From Streptomyces sp. WZ-12 (GTDB lineage: Bacteria; Actinomycetota; Actinomycetes; Streptomycetales; Streptomycetaceae): 64,000 bases of DNA. The notes beneath the pieces are model-generated. The model was given only the letters and a program-made list of their open reading frames with translations, made no database searches and was not told the DNA's origin. Positions 44,362 through 53,459 of the stretch are shown one piece after another; position 1 is the first letter of the stretch, and the number at the start of each line of letters is the position of its first letter. The DNA is taken from contig NZ_CP118574.1 in the NCBI RefSeq assembly GCF_028898845.1, positions 1,674,001 to 1,738,000 on the forward strand, written 5' to 3'. Made by a program: the position numbers and the translations under genes.

Positions 44362-44769
44362 CGTGCCCCCGTGCTGGAGCCCGGCCGGCAACACCTCCGC
44401 GCAGGCCAACCGACGGAATTCGCTGGCCTGCAGCGATGCGCCACGCCGACCGTTGTAGTTCCCGCCTCGATCGAGATCAGTTCCCAGCCGGTGCCAACGA
44501 CAGGGGGACACAGGCATATTGGGCCTGGAGGCCAGCGGCCCTCTCGCAGGACCACGAAAAACATAACTCGGGGACATCGCCGAACGGGGTCGGGCGCGGA
44601 AGGCGTTCCCATGTGGACGCTGACGCAAGGAGCACTTGCGGCGACCTGGATCGTGCAGGTCCGGCACGACAGGAGACTGAACCAGTGCGCGCCAGTCTGA
44701 GCCCGGGGCGGCGGCGCAGGCCGTGGAGTCGAACTACCGCCGGCCCGGCGTGCGTTGGTGTCCCGACGC
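44362..44769. other. Stretch without a recognised gene
   Basis: Open frames on both strands are compositionally incoherent. It holds no ribosome site or motif that I can support. Confidence 0.4.
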
Positions 44770-45610
44770 TCACGGCGTGATCGTCAGGACCTCGTCCACC
44801 GATCGGCGCGGTGTGCTCGGGCCGTAGGGGCCGTAGCCCAAGTGCAGGATCATCTGGACGTGGCCGGCGCGGAGCGCGGGTCGCGCAACAGCCAATGCAG
44901 GTCGGGTCATTGCAGCGGCTGGGCGGCGAAGGGAGTGGCGAGCCGCTGGCGGGTGGCGCGGAGCAGGACGCGTTCGAGTGCCTGGCCCGCGCGCAGCCAG
45001 TCGGCCGGGCCGTCGTGGGTGGTGCCCAGGGAGGCGAGCTGCGGGCGCTTCTCGAAGTCGGCGTAGGGGTGTCCGGGGATCGGGCGGCGACCGGCGAAGT
45101 CCCGCATCGGGCGGCGCCGCCGTGTTTGGCGGGGCCGAAGGCGTACTCCGGGATCCCGTCCGCGGGTGATGCGACGGGGGCGTCGCGGGTCCGGCCGCGC
45201 TGTTCGGCCTCCCGGCCGTCGTCCATGCGGTGGTAGCCCCTCGGCGTCCAGGACGAGGTCGGGCACCGCCTCGCGGTGGGGAGTGGTCAGGAAAGCCGGC
45301 CGGGCCCCTTCCCCGGCTGCGGCCTCGACCAGGGCCGCGCGGTGGCTCTCCGGGATGGGCCGCTCGGAGGAGGGGTAGCGACTGGTGTGCCGGACGCGGA
45401 TCGCGTCGTGGAGACCGGAGAGACCCGCCTCCAGGCGCCCGTACGGCACGTCGAACCGCAGGGAGGCCAGGAGCATGGGGGTGTGCGGGGCCGGAAGCAA
45501 CGCGGTGACGGTGTGGTGGCCGGCGTGCGCCGAAGCGACACGGAGGTTCAACAGGGCCGCGCCGCAACCGAGATGGAGCCCGCGGGTGGTGGGGTCGGCC
45601 AGCGGGTTGG
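44770..45610 (-). pseudogene. Broken Acg-type nitroreductase gene
   Basis: Pieces of one Acg/nitroreductase-fold protein appear in order on the minus strand but in several frames: NPLADPTTRGLHLGCGAALL, RVASAHAGHHTVTALLPAPH, YPSSERPIPESHRAALVEAA (to about 45250), FEKRPQLASLGTTHDGPADW and ERVLLRATRQRLATPFAAQP (about 45080-44910), then MILHLGYGPYGPSTPRRSVD to the stop at 44770. At least two frame changes and one in-frame stop separate them, and the first 60 or so residues of the family are missing. The family is dormancy-linked (Acg, Rv2032). Confidence 0.7.
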
Positions 45611-45816
45611 CGGTGGCGCCAGGTGGACGGCAAGGGCGGCAGAGAGCGGCAGCACAGCCGACAGCAGGATCACCAAGACGGGCCTGGTCTTGAGGCGGCC
45701 GGTCGGCACCGGGCGGCCGACCGCGTTGGTGGTCACGGCACGGCCGAGGCTCCGGCGCGGCGGCTTCGTGGCGGTGTGCCCGGGCCCGCTCGGAGCCCGG
45801 GCCCACCGTCCGCGTC

Positions 45817-46740
45817 TCACTCCGCCGTCAGATGCTCCTGCGCGAAGGCGACGGCGTCGGAGACGGCCTTGTCCGCAGCGGGGAGATGCCCGACGAGGAG
45901 ATGCCACACATGCCCTGCCTCCGGGGCGACGTCCAGGCGCGTGGGCACGGAGTCCTCCGCCAGCTTGGCGGCGAGCCGGAGGGCGTCGCTGAGCATCACC
46001 TCGTGTCCCCCGATCTGGATCAGTACCGGAGGCAGACCGCGGGTGTCGGCGAAAACCGGCGAGGCCAGCGGACTGTTCGCCGGAGCCCGCCCCAGGACGA
46101 TTCCCGCGGCGCGGCGCAGCCCCTCCCGGCCGACGGACGGGTCGACGCCGTCGAGGGTGAACATCGTGGCCCCGGTGTGTTCCAGGTTGGCCCAGGGCGA
46201 GAACGCGATCGAGGCCGCCGGCATCGGAAGACCCTGGTCGCGGGCCGCGACCAGGGCGCTGACCGCCAGCGCGCCACCGGCCGAGTCACCGGCGAACACC
46301 ACGTTCTCCGGCTCCACGCCCTGCTCCAGCAACCAGCGGTAGGCCGTCACCGCGTCCTCGACCGCGGCCGGAAAGGGAGCCTCGGGCGCCAGCCGGTAGT
46401 CCGGCACGAGTGCATGCGCGCGCAGGCGCCGGGCGAAGTGGCCTACCAGCCCGCGGTACCCCTGCGGGTCGCCCGCGAGGTACGCGCCACCGTGGAGGTA
46501 GACCACATAACGGCCGTTGACCGCACCTGCCGTGATCGCGCGCTCGGCGGCGACGCCGTCGGCGTCCACCGCGTGGAACGCCACCCCGTCCGGCGCGGGA
46601 AAGCTGTCCTGGAAGAACTTCCGGTAAGCGAGCCGGACATCCTCAAGGGAGCCAGGCCCCTCCCCCGCAGCCGCGTCGATGACATCACCACTGCGGGTCG
46701 CCCACTCCTTGTAGAAATCAGAAACATGTATCGAGACCAC
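45817..46740 (-). CDS. Alpha/beta hydrolase of the hormone-sensitive lipase family
   Basis: GTG 46740 with GAGGAGGA upstream; 307 residues. The oxyanion-hole motif YLHGGAYLAGDP lies near residue 80, the nucleophile elbow GDSAGGALAV near 152, the acid region near VLIQIGGHEVML (Asp/Glu about 250) and the His in EAGHVWHLLVGH (about 280). These are the marks of HSL-type esterases, which hydrolyse short-chain acyl esters. A divergent MerR stub and an MerR-type operator lie upstream, implying that the esterase was once inducible. Confidence 0.9.
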   Translation of the reverse strand: MVSIHVSDFYKEWATRSGDVIDAAAGEGPGSLEDVRLAYRKFFQDSFPAPDGVAFHAVDADGVAAERAITAGAVNGRYVVYLHGGAYLAGDPQGYRGLVGHFARRLRAHALVPDYRLAPEAPFPAAVEDAVTAYRWLLEQGVEPENVVFAGDSAGGALAVSALVAARDQGLPMPAASIAFSPWANLEHTGATMFTLDGVDPSVGREGLRRAAGIVLGRAPANSPLASPVFADTRGLPPVLIQIGGHEVMLSDALRLAAKLAEDSVPTRLDVAPEAGHVWHLLVGHLPAADKAVSDAVAFAQEHLTAE

Positions 46741-46810
46741 AACGGTCCTCCTCACGCACAGGCGAACAGCGGCTTCGTGCCGACTGCCGACGGACACCAC
46801 GAGCCTCGAA

Positions 46811-46834
46811 CACTCACATCAATGTGAAGGTCAA
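46811..46834 (-). promoter_or_regulatory. MerR-type operator between hydrolase and MerR stub
   Basis: On the minus strand TTGACCTTCACATTGATGTG followed by AGTG contains TTGACC and the dyad TTCACATTGATGTGA. It repeats the GACCTTCAC arm of the two sites near 10.3 and 11.5 kb. Confidence 0.5.
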
Positions 46835-46859
46835 ACGCTGACGCAGCAGGTTCGCTCAC

Positions 46860-46913
46860 ATGCGCATCGGAGAACTGGCAGACCGTACCGACACACCCCA
46901 GCGCCTGCTGCGC
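46860..46913 (+). pseudogene. MerR regulator stub, cut after 18 codons
   Basis: ATG 46860 opens a typical MerR head, MRIGELADRTDTPQRLLR, then runs into unrelated sequence. Only the first helix and the start of the turn remain. It is divergent from the hydrolase gene, the usual arrangement for an MerR regulator and its target. Confidence 0.7.
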
Positions 46914-47079
46914 CGGCCAGCGGCTGTCTCGGATCGATGTCATTTCCTCAGACTGTCCAGCAGGCTGCCCGCTACCCAAGGGCGTCACGAGTCTTCGTCG
47001 GCAGCCATCCGTTCCGCCCACTCGCGCACGGTCGTTGCTCGCTCGATGCGGCTGACGATGTCCTTCTTGGACGCCGTGT

Positions 47080-47628
47080 TCAGGGTCTCCGGGATCTTGT
47101 CGAAGGTGTCGGGAAGCTGGACGCGTTCACCATCGACTGGAAACACGGTCAGGTCACCTACCCCAACGATGTCACCGCCACGAACTGGTATCCCCGCACC
47201 GATTCCAAGGGGCTGGCGGTCATCCAGGTGAGGTTCCCCGTCAGCCGCTGCGGTCCCTGTCCTGACCTGCGCTCATGCGTCACCTCGACCACCGGCCGCC
47301 GCCGTGAGCTCATGCTCCGCCAGCAACAGGCCGACCACGACACCCTCCGCGCTACCCGAGCCGAGCAGCAAACCGACGCCTGGAAAGAGCGATACAAGAT
47401 CCGTGCCGGCGTCGGGGCACCATCTCCCAGGCTGTCGGGCGCTGCGGCCTGCGCAGATCCCGCTATCGCGGACTGACGAAGACCAGCCTCCAGCACCAGC
47501 TCGCCGGCGCCGCGATCAACCTCGCCCGCATCGATGCCCACCTCACCGCCACACCCCGAGCCCGCACCCGCACCCGTCACTTCGCAGCACTTCGCCCCGT
47601 CGAGCTGACGCTCGACGGGGCGAAGTGA
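47080..47628 (+). pseudogene. IS1182-family transposase remnant
   Basis: The frame reads FTIDWKHGQVTYPNDVTATN, IQVRFPVSRCGPCPDLRSCV and TTGRRRELMLRQQQADHDTL, up to DAWKERYKIRAGV. After a frameshift near 47410 it continues as GTISQAVGRCGLRRSRYRGL and AAINLARIDAHLTATPRART to TGA 47628. These are the C-terminal zinc-knuckle and last catalytic regions of IS1182 transposases. The N-terminal two thirds are missing. A 15-bp hairpin overlaps the 3' end. Confidence 0.75.
47590..47625 (+). terminator. 15-bp hairpin at the end of the IS1182 remnant
   Basis: CTTCGCCCCGTCGAG pairs perfectly with CTCGACGGGGCGAAG around CTGACG, overlapping the last codons of the transposase remnant. Confidence 0.65.
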
Positions 47629-48017
47629 TCAAGAGCCGAATAAACCAACAGCGTCCCGGTTGGTCCGGGCCCGCTCGCATCGTCCGCGGGGGTCGGATGT
47701 ACCTGCACGCGACGCCGTTTCCGAGGAACGCCGCCGCGCACGGGTTACGAGGCGGTGCGGGGTAGTCGGGCGAGCCAGTGCACGGTGCGGCACGGCATGT
47801 CTCCTCAACGCCGATGCCCAGGCAGACGACGCCTCCTCCACCACCCGTGCGTACGTGGGCCTACTCGGAGACCATCAGGGAATCACTCGGGAAGGTACGC
47901 CCTCCGCGTTCTCCCCGTTCCACAGGTTCCGAGCATGGCTCCGTGCAATTCCCGGACCGACGCTGGCAGTTGCGTGTCCACATCCCCTCCCTCCAGCCAC
48001 TTGCCTCGCCAGGTATC
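47629..48017. other. Stretch without a recognised gene
   Basis: No coherent frame on either strand. The right end must hold the promoter for the PadR gene; TATCAT at 48014 stands only 8 bases before ATG 48027. Confidence 0.4.
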
Positions 48018-48026
48018 ATGCAATGC

Positions 48027-48401
48027 ATGGAACCAGGTGATTCGACCAAGCAGGCCCGGGCAGCCGCCCAACTGCGCAAGGGAGTCCTGGAGTACTGCGT
48101 ACTCGCCCTGATGCGGGACCGCCCCCGCTACGGCGTGGAACTCCTCCACGCGCTGGAGGACTCCGGCGCCCTGGCCACCAGCCAGGGCACGGTCTACCCG
48201 CTGCTCTCCCGGCTTCGCCGCGACGACCTGGTCACCACGACCTGGCAGGAGTCCGCCTCCGGACCGCCCCGTCGCTACTACGCACTCACCGACAACGGCC
48301 GCGCCGCACTCGACGAGTTCACCCGCCTCTGGCCCGGATTCCGCAACGCCGTCGACGCCTTCCTGACCAACCCCAATCCCCCCACCGGAGATCCCACGTG
48401 A
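48027..48401 (+). CDS. PadR family transcriptional regulator
   Basis: This is a 124-residue protein. PadR hallmarks: LRKGVLEYCVLALMRDRPRY, GVELLHALEDSGALATSQGT, then VYPLLSRLRRDDLVTTTWQE and PPRRYYALTDNGRAALDEF. This is the winged-helix domain with a short dimer helix. ATG 48027 is preferred over in-frame ATG 48018; there is no ribosome site, and TATCAT a few bases upstream suggests a leaderless transcript. It overlaps the next gene by four bases (GTGA), the usual PadR-HAAS pairing in Gram-positive bacteria. Confidence 0.9.
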   Translation: MEPGDSTKQARAAAQLRKGVLEYCVLALMRDRPRYGVELLHALEDSGALATSQGTVYPLLSRLRRDDLVTTTWQESASGPPRRYYALTDNGRAALDEFTRLWPGFRNAVDAFLTNPNPPTGDPT

Positions 48402-48994
48402 AGACCCCCGCCGACCCCGTACGCGACTACCTCTCCGCCGTCGAGCGCGAAGCCTGCGCACTGCCCGCCGACCGCCGCCAAGAACTCCTCGCCGACCTCG
48501 CCGAACACATCGAGGTGACACGCGCCGAACGCCCCCATGCGACGATCAGCAAGGTCCTGGCGGAGCTGGGAGACCCCCGCACGATCGCGGCAACGGCACT
48601 GACTGAGGCAGGGAACGGGACCGCCGCGGCCTCGACCTCTCGCAGTGACGGTGCACCCGCCCGGCGCGGCAAGGTGCACCCCCTGGTCCCGCTCCTGATG
48701 CTCCCCCTCACGATGGCCTTCGTCATGGTCTTCCCCGCCCAACCCGGCCCGCTGATCTGCTTCCTGTTCCGCATCACCGGCGTGATATTCCTGTGCACCT
48801 CAGCGCACTGGACTGCCGTCCAAAAGACCACCGGCGTCCTGCTCGCCGCCGTCGTGCCGACCGCCATCATCGCCACCGCGAACCTCTCCGGCGGCGGCCC
48901 AACAGCCGGCACCCCGGCCTTCCTGACCAACCTGGCAGTGCTCGCCCTCATGGCCGGCACGGCAGCATGGCTCTGGCGAGCCCGCCGCGTCTGA
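48398..48994 (+). CDS. HAAS-domain membrane protein coupled to PadR
   Basis: GTG start in the GTGA overlap; 198 residues. The first 75 residues form the three-helix HAAS (DUF1700-like) domain: DYLSAVEREACALPADRRQE, LLADLAEHIEV and VLAELGDPRTIAATAL. Four membrane helices follow (VPLLMLPLTMAFVMVF, LICFLFRITGVIFLCT, GVLLAAVVPTAIIATAN, LAVLALMAGTAAWLW). HAAS proteins are thought to transmit signals to PadR-controlled envelope functions. The locus has no third gene on the same strand. Confidence 0.85.
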   Translation: MKTPADPVRDYLSAVEREACALPADRRQELLADLAEHIEVTRAERPHATISKVLAELGDPRTIAATALTEAGNGTAAASTSRSDGAPARRGKVHPLVPLLMLPLTMAFVMVFPAQPGPLICFLFRITGVIFLCTSAHWTAVQKTTGVLLAAVVPTAIIATANLSGGGPTAGTPAFLTNLAVLALMAGTAAWLWRARRV

Positions 48995-49342
48995 GCGCGA
49001 CCGACAGCACATCAAGGTCAACCAGTACATCGACCTGGCGCCCAACTGTGCGTGGCCACCGCCTTCGCCGGCGTCTGCTCGCACAACGAGGCCCGTGACC
49101 AGTGCGCCCTTCACAACCCGAGGCCCGGCGGCTCGCGCCCGCCCCGGCGGACCGGGCGCGACCTCGGCCTCGCACTCCGTGGCGACGGCCGCCGGATGGT
49201 CGGGTCCGCCAGCCTTGAGACAACTGCTGCTGGCCTTGGAGAGTAGGAACGCCGCCGGTCTTGCTTCGAGCTCGGGAGGCCGCTGTGGGGTTCGTCAAGG
49301 AATTGAGCTGCGTTTGGGCGGGTGGACGGGCAGCATGGCGGC
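48995..49342. other. Stretch without a recognised gene
   Basis: A short segment near 49010-49090 (VATAFAGVCSHNEARDQCAL in one frame) could be debris of a Cys-containing protein. Nothing else is coherent. Confidence 0.4.
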
Positions 49343-49858
49343 ATGCCGGATCTGTTGTGGGATGACGTCAGGGACTTCTTCGACCCTGAGCTGATGGGTG
49401 CTCTGCCTGATGTGTCCGTGACCGACGCCTCGGTCGATGACTGGCAGGCGGTGTTCGACCTGGTCCGGTCGAGCGGATGGACGTGGGGGTACTCGGAAGG
49501 CTGCGTTCGGATGCCCCTGCCTCCGGCGCAGGAGGTGTTGTCGAGGCCCACAGACGCGGACACGGCCGTGCTGAAGGTATGGCCTGTCACGAATGTGCAG
49601 GTGAACTTCTGGCCGATGTCGGCCGGTGAGGTCGACTTCGATGTCGACCTGCGGGAGTTGCAGGGACAGGAAGGAGTGGATGTCCTGTGCGGCCTCCTCG
49701 GAACGATCGGGCGCCGGCTGGGCAGGCCCGTGCTGATGACCGGACAGGGCGACCGGGGCAACCCGGTGCTCGGGTTCGACCCCGTGGTTGATCGTGTGGT
49801 GCTGCTGGCGGATCCTCTCGGAGTTCGGCTGACCGCCGCGGCAGGCGGGGATTCGTAG
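49343..49858 (+). CDS. Small cytoplasmic protein, unrecognised
   Basis: This 171-residue protein starts MPDLLWDDVRDFFDPELMGA. The composition is acidic and Trp-rich (DDWQAVFDLVRSSGWTWGYS, NVQVNFWPMSAGEVDFDVDL), and the end predicts a beta hairpin plus helix. I recall similar stand-alone proteins in Streptomyces without any function, and they may be immunity-type proteins. It stands alone, without partner. Confidence 0.65.
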   Translation: MPDLLWDDVRDFFDPELMGALPDVSVTDASVDDWQAVFDLVRSSGWTWGYSEGCVRMPLPPAQEVLSRPTDADTAVLKVWPVTNVQVNFWPMSAGEVDFDVDLRELQGQEGVDVLCGLLGTIGRRLGRPVLMTGQGDRGNPVLGFDPVVDRVVLLADPLGVRLTAAAGGDS

Positions 49859-50002
49859 GAGGCGCCGTCGCGGAGCATCACCCTCGGCTGTGCCGTCATC
49901 TGCTGGCGACGGCTGAGGACCCCGCTCTGATTCCCGGCCAACGCAAGGTTGCATCCCATGTCGCGAACTCGCGCCGAGCGCAGGGAGGCGGAATGCTCGC
50001 TA

Positions 50003-50185
50003 CTAGTCGGCTGGTGTCCACGGCGGGTCTGGTGTGATGTTTGTGCCGTCGCAGTTCCAGCAGTCCCATTCGTCCGGCACTCTGTACAGCTCGCGCCAGA
50101 ACCCGGTCGGCTCGCCGTAGACGACGCAGTCGGTACCGCACCACCCGCACTCGAATTCGAAGTCCACCACACCCCCGAGAACCAT
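50003..50185 (-). CDS. 60-residue zinc-ribbon-like microprotein
   Basis: The sequence has five cysteines in two knuckles: FECGWCGTDC and EWDCWNCDGTN, with an acidic Trp-rich frame (GFWRELYRVPDE). Spacing CxxCxxxC ... CxxC suits one zinc ion. The start could also be a GTG a few codons later, since GGGGG precedes GTGGTG near 50170. No family recognised. Confidence 0.5.
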   Translation of the reverse strand: MVLGGVVDFEFECGWCGTDCVVYGEPTGFWRELYRVPDEWDCWNCDGTNITPDPPWTPAD

Positions 50186-50545
50186 CGCTACGGACCATGC
50201 TCAGGGTTCCGCAGCCGCCTGCTCGGAGCCAGACGGCGATCAGCCAATGAGAGCGGCACGGCTGGCCGGTGCTGCCCTCGATGATGGTGTCCTTGAAAGC
50301 CGGCGGTCGGTTTCGGATCCTCCCACCCGCGTTGGGACGAGGTCCGAACTCAACTCGCGGCTCACTGGTGGCACTTCGGCCCGAGCGGCGACTCACGTAC
50401 CCGGAGTGCTGGTGGTGTGGTGGATCTGGCCGCCAGCTAGCCGGAGGCATTCTGCTGCCTCTGGTCGCCGGCGGTCTTGTCTGACTGTTGCATCGTGACT
50501 CACCATCTGTGATCAGACCGATACGGCTGGATGGTGGGGGCTGCG
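50186..50545. other. Stretch without a recognised gene
   Basis: A plus-strand piece PECWWCGGSGRQLAGG near 50400 recalls the cysteine knuckles of the microprotein but has no supported start. The TcmP promoter should lie in its right part. Confidence 0.35.
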
Positions 50546-51730
50546 ATGTCGTCGGGTACGGGCGGGGGCTACTGGGCGGACAAAGCGCTGCCCAGCGTGT
50601 TCAAACACGATCTTCTCAAGCGGTACTTGCCGCAGTTCGGGGGAATGACGGGTACTCAGTCCCACGACAAGCGCGTGGTCTACCTCGACGGGTACGCGGG
50701 AGAAGGCCGCTACGAGAACGGCGCGCCGGCGTCCGCGGAGATCGCTCTGAGGGTGGCCTCGTACCTGCGCGGCAGGCCTGGGCTCACGCTGGAGTGCTTC
50801 TTCTCCGAGCCCCAGGCACGCTCGTTCGACCGCTTACAAGCGGTCGTGCAGCACTACCTGGCTCGCGGTGTCAGGGCGCATGCTCATCGTGGTGAGGTCG
50901 ACGGCGTGCTCGACCAGGTCGTCGCGCGCGCCGTGAGGGAACCGCTGTTCCTGTTCCTGGACCCGTGCGGGCTGGTCCTGCCGCAGGACCGTCTCGTCGA
51001 CGTCTTGGCGCGCAAGCGCCCGCAGAAGCGTCCGGCGACCGAGCTGTTGATGAACTTCAGCATGATGGCCGTCTGGCGCCTGGGCGGACACGTTCGCTCC
51101 CCCAAGGGCAACGAGAAGTCCCTTCAACGGTTCGACGACGTGTGTGGCGGGACTTGGTGGCGGGAGTACTTCGCCGACGCCGTGGCCGCCCGCGGCAAGG
51201 CCGGCGCGGCCGAAGACGCCATCGAGGCCGTGGCGGCCGAGTACGCCCGCCGGTTGGCGCGGCGCACCGGGATGCTCGTGCAGTCGGTGCCGGTGTCGCA
51301 CTCGCCACGCAAACGGGCCGTGTACCGGCTGGTGTTCGCCACCCGCAGCCCCTACGGCCTGTGGGTCTTCGGTGACACCGTGGCCCGGGCGCGTACCACG
51401 TGGTGGCAGACGCTCGAGGACCGTGAAGACGATGATGGTGCGCTGTTCTCCGTGGCCTCGGTCACTCGCCCGGATCCGAAGGAAGTCGAGACTAAGGCGG
51501 TGCCGGCGATCGCTGAGAATCTGGCGACGCTGCTGGCGCGGATCAGGCGCCCCATCAAGGTGGTCGACCACACCCTGGAGGTCTTCGGGTCCTACTACGG
51601 GCAGGTCACCGAGCCGGTGGTGCGCCAGGCCGTACGGCTCCTGCACGAGCAGGGCAGGACGCCCAGCAACGGGGTGGGTGTGAAGAAGGTTCGGGAGATC
51701 ACCGTCTCCCCCGGGAACCTCGCCGCTTGA
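50546..51730 (+). CDS. tcmP: Three-Cys-motif partner protein TcmP
   Basis: This 394-residue protein opens WADKALPSVFKHDLLKRYLP, then KRVVYLDGYAGEGRYENGAP, the signature of TcmP proteins, a family with a methyltransferase-like N-terminal fold. FLFLDPCGLVLPQDRLVDVL and ATELLMNFSMMAVWRLGG continue the domain. The C-terminal third is a winged-helix-like tail (PVVRQAVRLLHEQGRTPS). The family is defined by its genomic pairing with a three-Cys-motif protein, and here the partner is convergent, 47 bases away. Function unknown; a role in nucleic-acid modification or defence is often assumed. Confidence 0.88.
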   Translation: MSSGTGGGYWADKALPSVFKHDLLKRYLPQFGGMTGTQSHDKRVVYLDGYAGEGRYENGAPASAEIALRVASYLRGRPGLTLECFFSEPQARSFDRLQAVVQHYLARGVRAHAHRGEVDGVLDQVVARAVREPLFLFLDPCGLVLPQDRLVDVLARKRPQKRPATELLMNFSMMAVWRLGGHVRSPKGNEKSLQRFDDVCGGTWWREYFADAVAARGKAGAAEDAIEAVAAEYARRLARRTGMLVQSVPVSHSPRKRAVYRLVFATRSPYGLWVFGDTVARARTTWWQTLEDREDDDGALFSVASVTRPDPKEVETKAVPAIAENLATLLARIRRPIKVVDHTLEVFGSYYGQVTEPVVRQAVRLLHEQGRTPSNGVGVKKVREITVSPGNLAA

Positions 51731-51777
51731 GGGTGTGGCCGGCCTGTTGCGGCCGGCCACAACGAACAAGTGGTCGG

Positions 51778-52524
51778 TCAGGCCGCCGTCGGCAGCGGCA
51801 TCTGGTCCCAGGTGCGCCCCTCCAGCAGTCGACCGCCGGTCTTCGGGGTGCGGCCACCCCACTGTTTGAAGAAGAACGCGACGCCGGCGTCCTGGCAGGT
51901 GTCGCGGATCTGGGTTACCCATGCCTCGTCGAGAGGCCGGTGCCCGGGACCGGACTCGCCGCCGGCGATGACCCAGTGGATGCCGTCCAGGCGCAGGCCG
52001 GGCAGCGGGCCCAGCAGGGGCTCGCAGGACAGGAACCGCACAGCCGCGGGAACTTGGCGCAGATCATCGACGCGCGTCAGTTCCTTCTCGGTCTCCACCG
52101 ACACCCCCATCCAGAGGTTGGCCGGCCACTCCAGCCTCGGGGCGACCTGCCGCAGGCGCCGGGCGCGCTTGGTCAGGACCTGGTAGGTGTGCTGCGGAGT
52201 GTCGGCCATGACCTGGAAGACCTGTCGGACGAAGCTGAGCGGCACCTTCGCGTGGAACAGGTCGGACATGGAGTTCACGAACACGGTTCGCGGACTCTTC
52301 CACCTGTAGGGGACGTCCAGGGCGTCCGGGTGCAGCGTGACTCCGAACCCGGGCCCGGACGTACGCGGGTCACCATCGTTTTGGTACTTCGCCGCGCCCA
52401 TCGCCCTCAGCCGCTTCGCCAGGGTCAGGGCGTAGCAGTTGTCGCAGCCGGAAGAGACCCGGTCGCAGCCGGTCGTCGGATTCCAGGTCGCCTCGGTCCA
52501 CTCGATCGAACTGCGGTCGCTCAC
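51778..52524 (-). CDS. Three-Cys-motif (Gp37/Gp68, DUF5131) protein
   Basis: This 248-residue protein has a radical-SAM-like cysteine signature in IEWTEATWNPTTGCDRVSSG, CDNCYALTLAKRL (CysX6CysX2Cys at about 20-30). FVNSMSDLFHAKVPLSFVRQ, LTKRARRLRQ, NLWMGVSVETEKEL and CEPLLGPLPGL, then IHWVIAGGESGPGHRPLDE and FFFKQWGGRTPKTGGR complete the family pattern first seen in phage Gp37/Gp68. GTG start at 52524, in a GTGA overlap with a small upstream frame. Convergent with tcmP, its usual partner. The three Cys probably hold an iron-sulfur cluster. Confidence 0.9.
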   Translation of the reverse strand: MSDRSSIEWTEATWNPTTGCDRVSSGCDNCYALTLAKRLRAMGAAKYQNDGDPRTSGPGFGVTLHPDALDVPYRWKSPRTVFVNSMSDLFHAKVPLSFVRQVFQVMADTPQHTYQVLTKRARRLRQVAPRLEWPANLWMGVSVETEKELTRVDDLRQVPAAVRFLSCEPLLGPLPGLRLDGIHWVIAGGESGPGHRPLDEAWVTQIRDTCQDAGVAFFFKQWGGRTPKTGGRLLEGRTWDQMPLPTAA

Positions 52525-52688
52525 CGGTCTCCTCCCACACTCACGTACACGGCCGCACTCCCCACAACGGCCGCCGTGCGCTGCCTAACGATGCCCCTCA
52601 GGCCAGGACACCCCGCCAGCAGTGCTGGTATCCGCACGCCCTCGATCGACTCTCGTAACCTCACGTCTCCAACCTTCCATTCAGCCAT
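52521..52688 (-). CDS. Possible 55-residue peptide coupled to the three-Cys-motif gene
   Basis: From ATG 52688 the frame reads MAEWKVGDVRLRESIEGVRI, PALLAGCPGLRGIVRQRTAA, then VVGSAAVYVSVGGDR and stops in the GTGA that starts the DUF5131 gene. The overlap suggests translational coupling. A good ribosome site is lacking and no family is recognised, so it could be a chance frame. Confidence 0.35.
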   Translation of the reverse strand: MAEWKVGDVRLRESIEGVRIPALLAGCPGLRGIVRQRTAAVVGSAAVYVSVGGDR

Positions 52689-52886
52689 GCAGGAACCTAG
52701 TGCTTGCCGTCGACCACGGTCGATACGCCGCCCGCACCATCGGTGCACGCCCCTCCCGGCGCACTGCACAACCGGCTCGCGGGTGATGCCGCTGGGTGCC
52801 TCCCGGCCGCTGCCCTTCTTCTCGCCACCTCCCTCTCGGAGCGCCGTACCCGTGGGTCGGACCGCCCCCGGACATCGCTTCGCCGC

Positions 52887-53459
52887 TCATGCCTGCCCCC
52901 ACGGGGTGTAGCTAAGGTCGAGGTCGCCAAGGCCTGGCAGCCGCTGCACGGTTGCGACGAACGCCCTGGTGAACAGGCGCTGCGCTGAGTGCTCGCCGTA
53001 CCGAGCGATGTGGTCGTGGACGATCTGGTGGTCGGCGGCGGTGCGGTTGCGCCGGTCCAGGACCTGCTCGCAGGTCAGGTCCCTGAGAACCATCTCCTGG
53101 TCGTCATCGATGTCCTCGAACTCCGGCTCCACGACGGGGCCGGGCCGGCGGGCGGGCGCGGGCAACACGACCGGGGCCAGCGGAGGATCGACCGAGACGT
53201 TGCCCTCGAACCGCTCAGCCGCGGCTTCGGCGCGGGCTGCGACGACCGCTTGCCAAGCGCGGACTCGTTACCACTCCCGCTCGCGTGCCCACGCCCTGGC
53301 CGTCACCTCCGGGTACAACTGCCGCTCGGTAGCCGTCCGTCGCTTCCAAGAGGACGGTGCGGAGCACCACCGGCCGAGGGCTCCCTCGCCAGTCAGCCTT
53401 CCGGCCGCCAACGCTACGAAAGCGGCCACGGCGTGCGTCCTGCTTCGAACGGTCCACAA
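52887..53459 (-). pseudogene. Unrecognised gene with an in-frame stop
   Basis: One minus-strand frame is coherent on both sides of a TAA near 53267: upstream RQLYPEVTARAWAREREW, downstream RVRAWQAVVAARAEAAAERF, EPEFEDIDDDQEMVLRDLTC, EQVLDRRNRTAADHQIVHDH and ARYGEHSAQRLFTRAFVATV to the end at 52887. The style (charged helical C-terminus) is that of plasmid-type proteins. Alternatively a shorter gene starts after the stop. Confidence 0.45.

Noticed and set aside
44477..45226. Minus-strand frame of 249 codons
   Set aside because: Pro/Ala/Arg-rich shadow; the true coding remnants here are the nitroreductase pieces in other frames.
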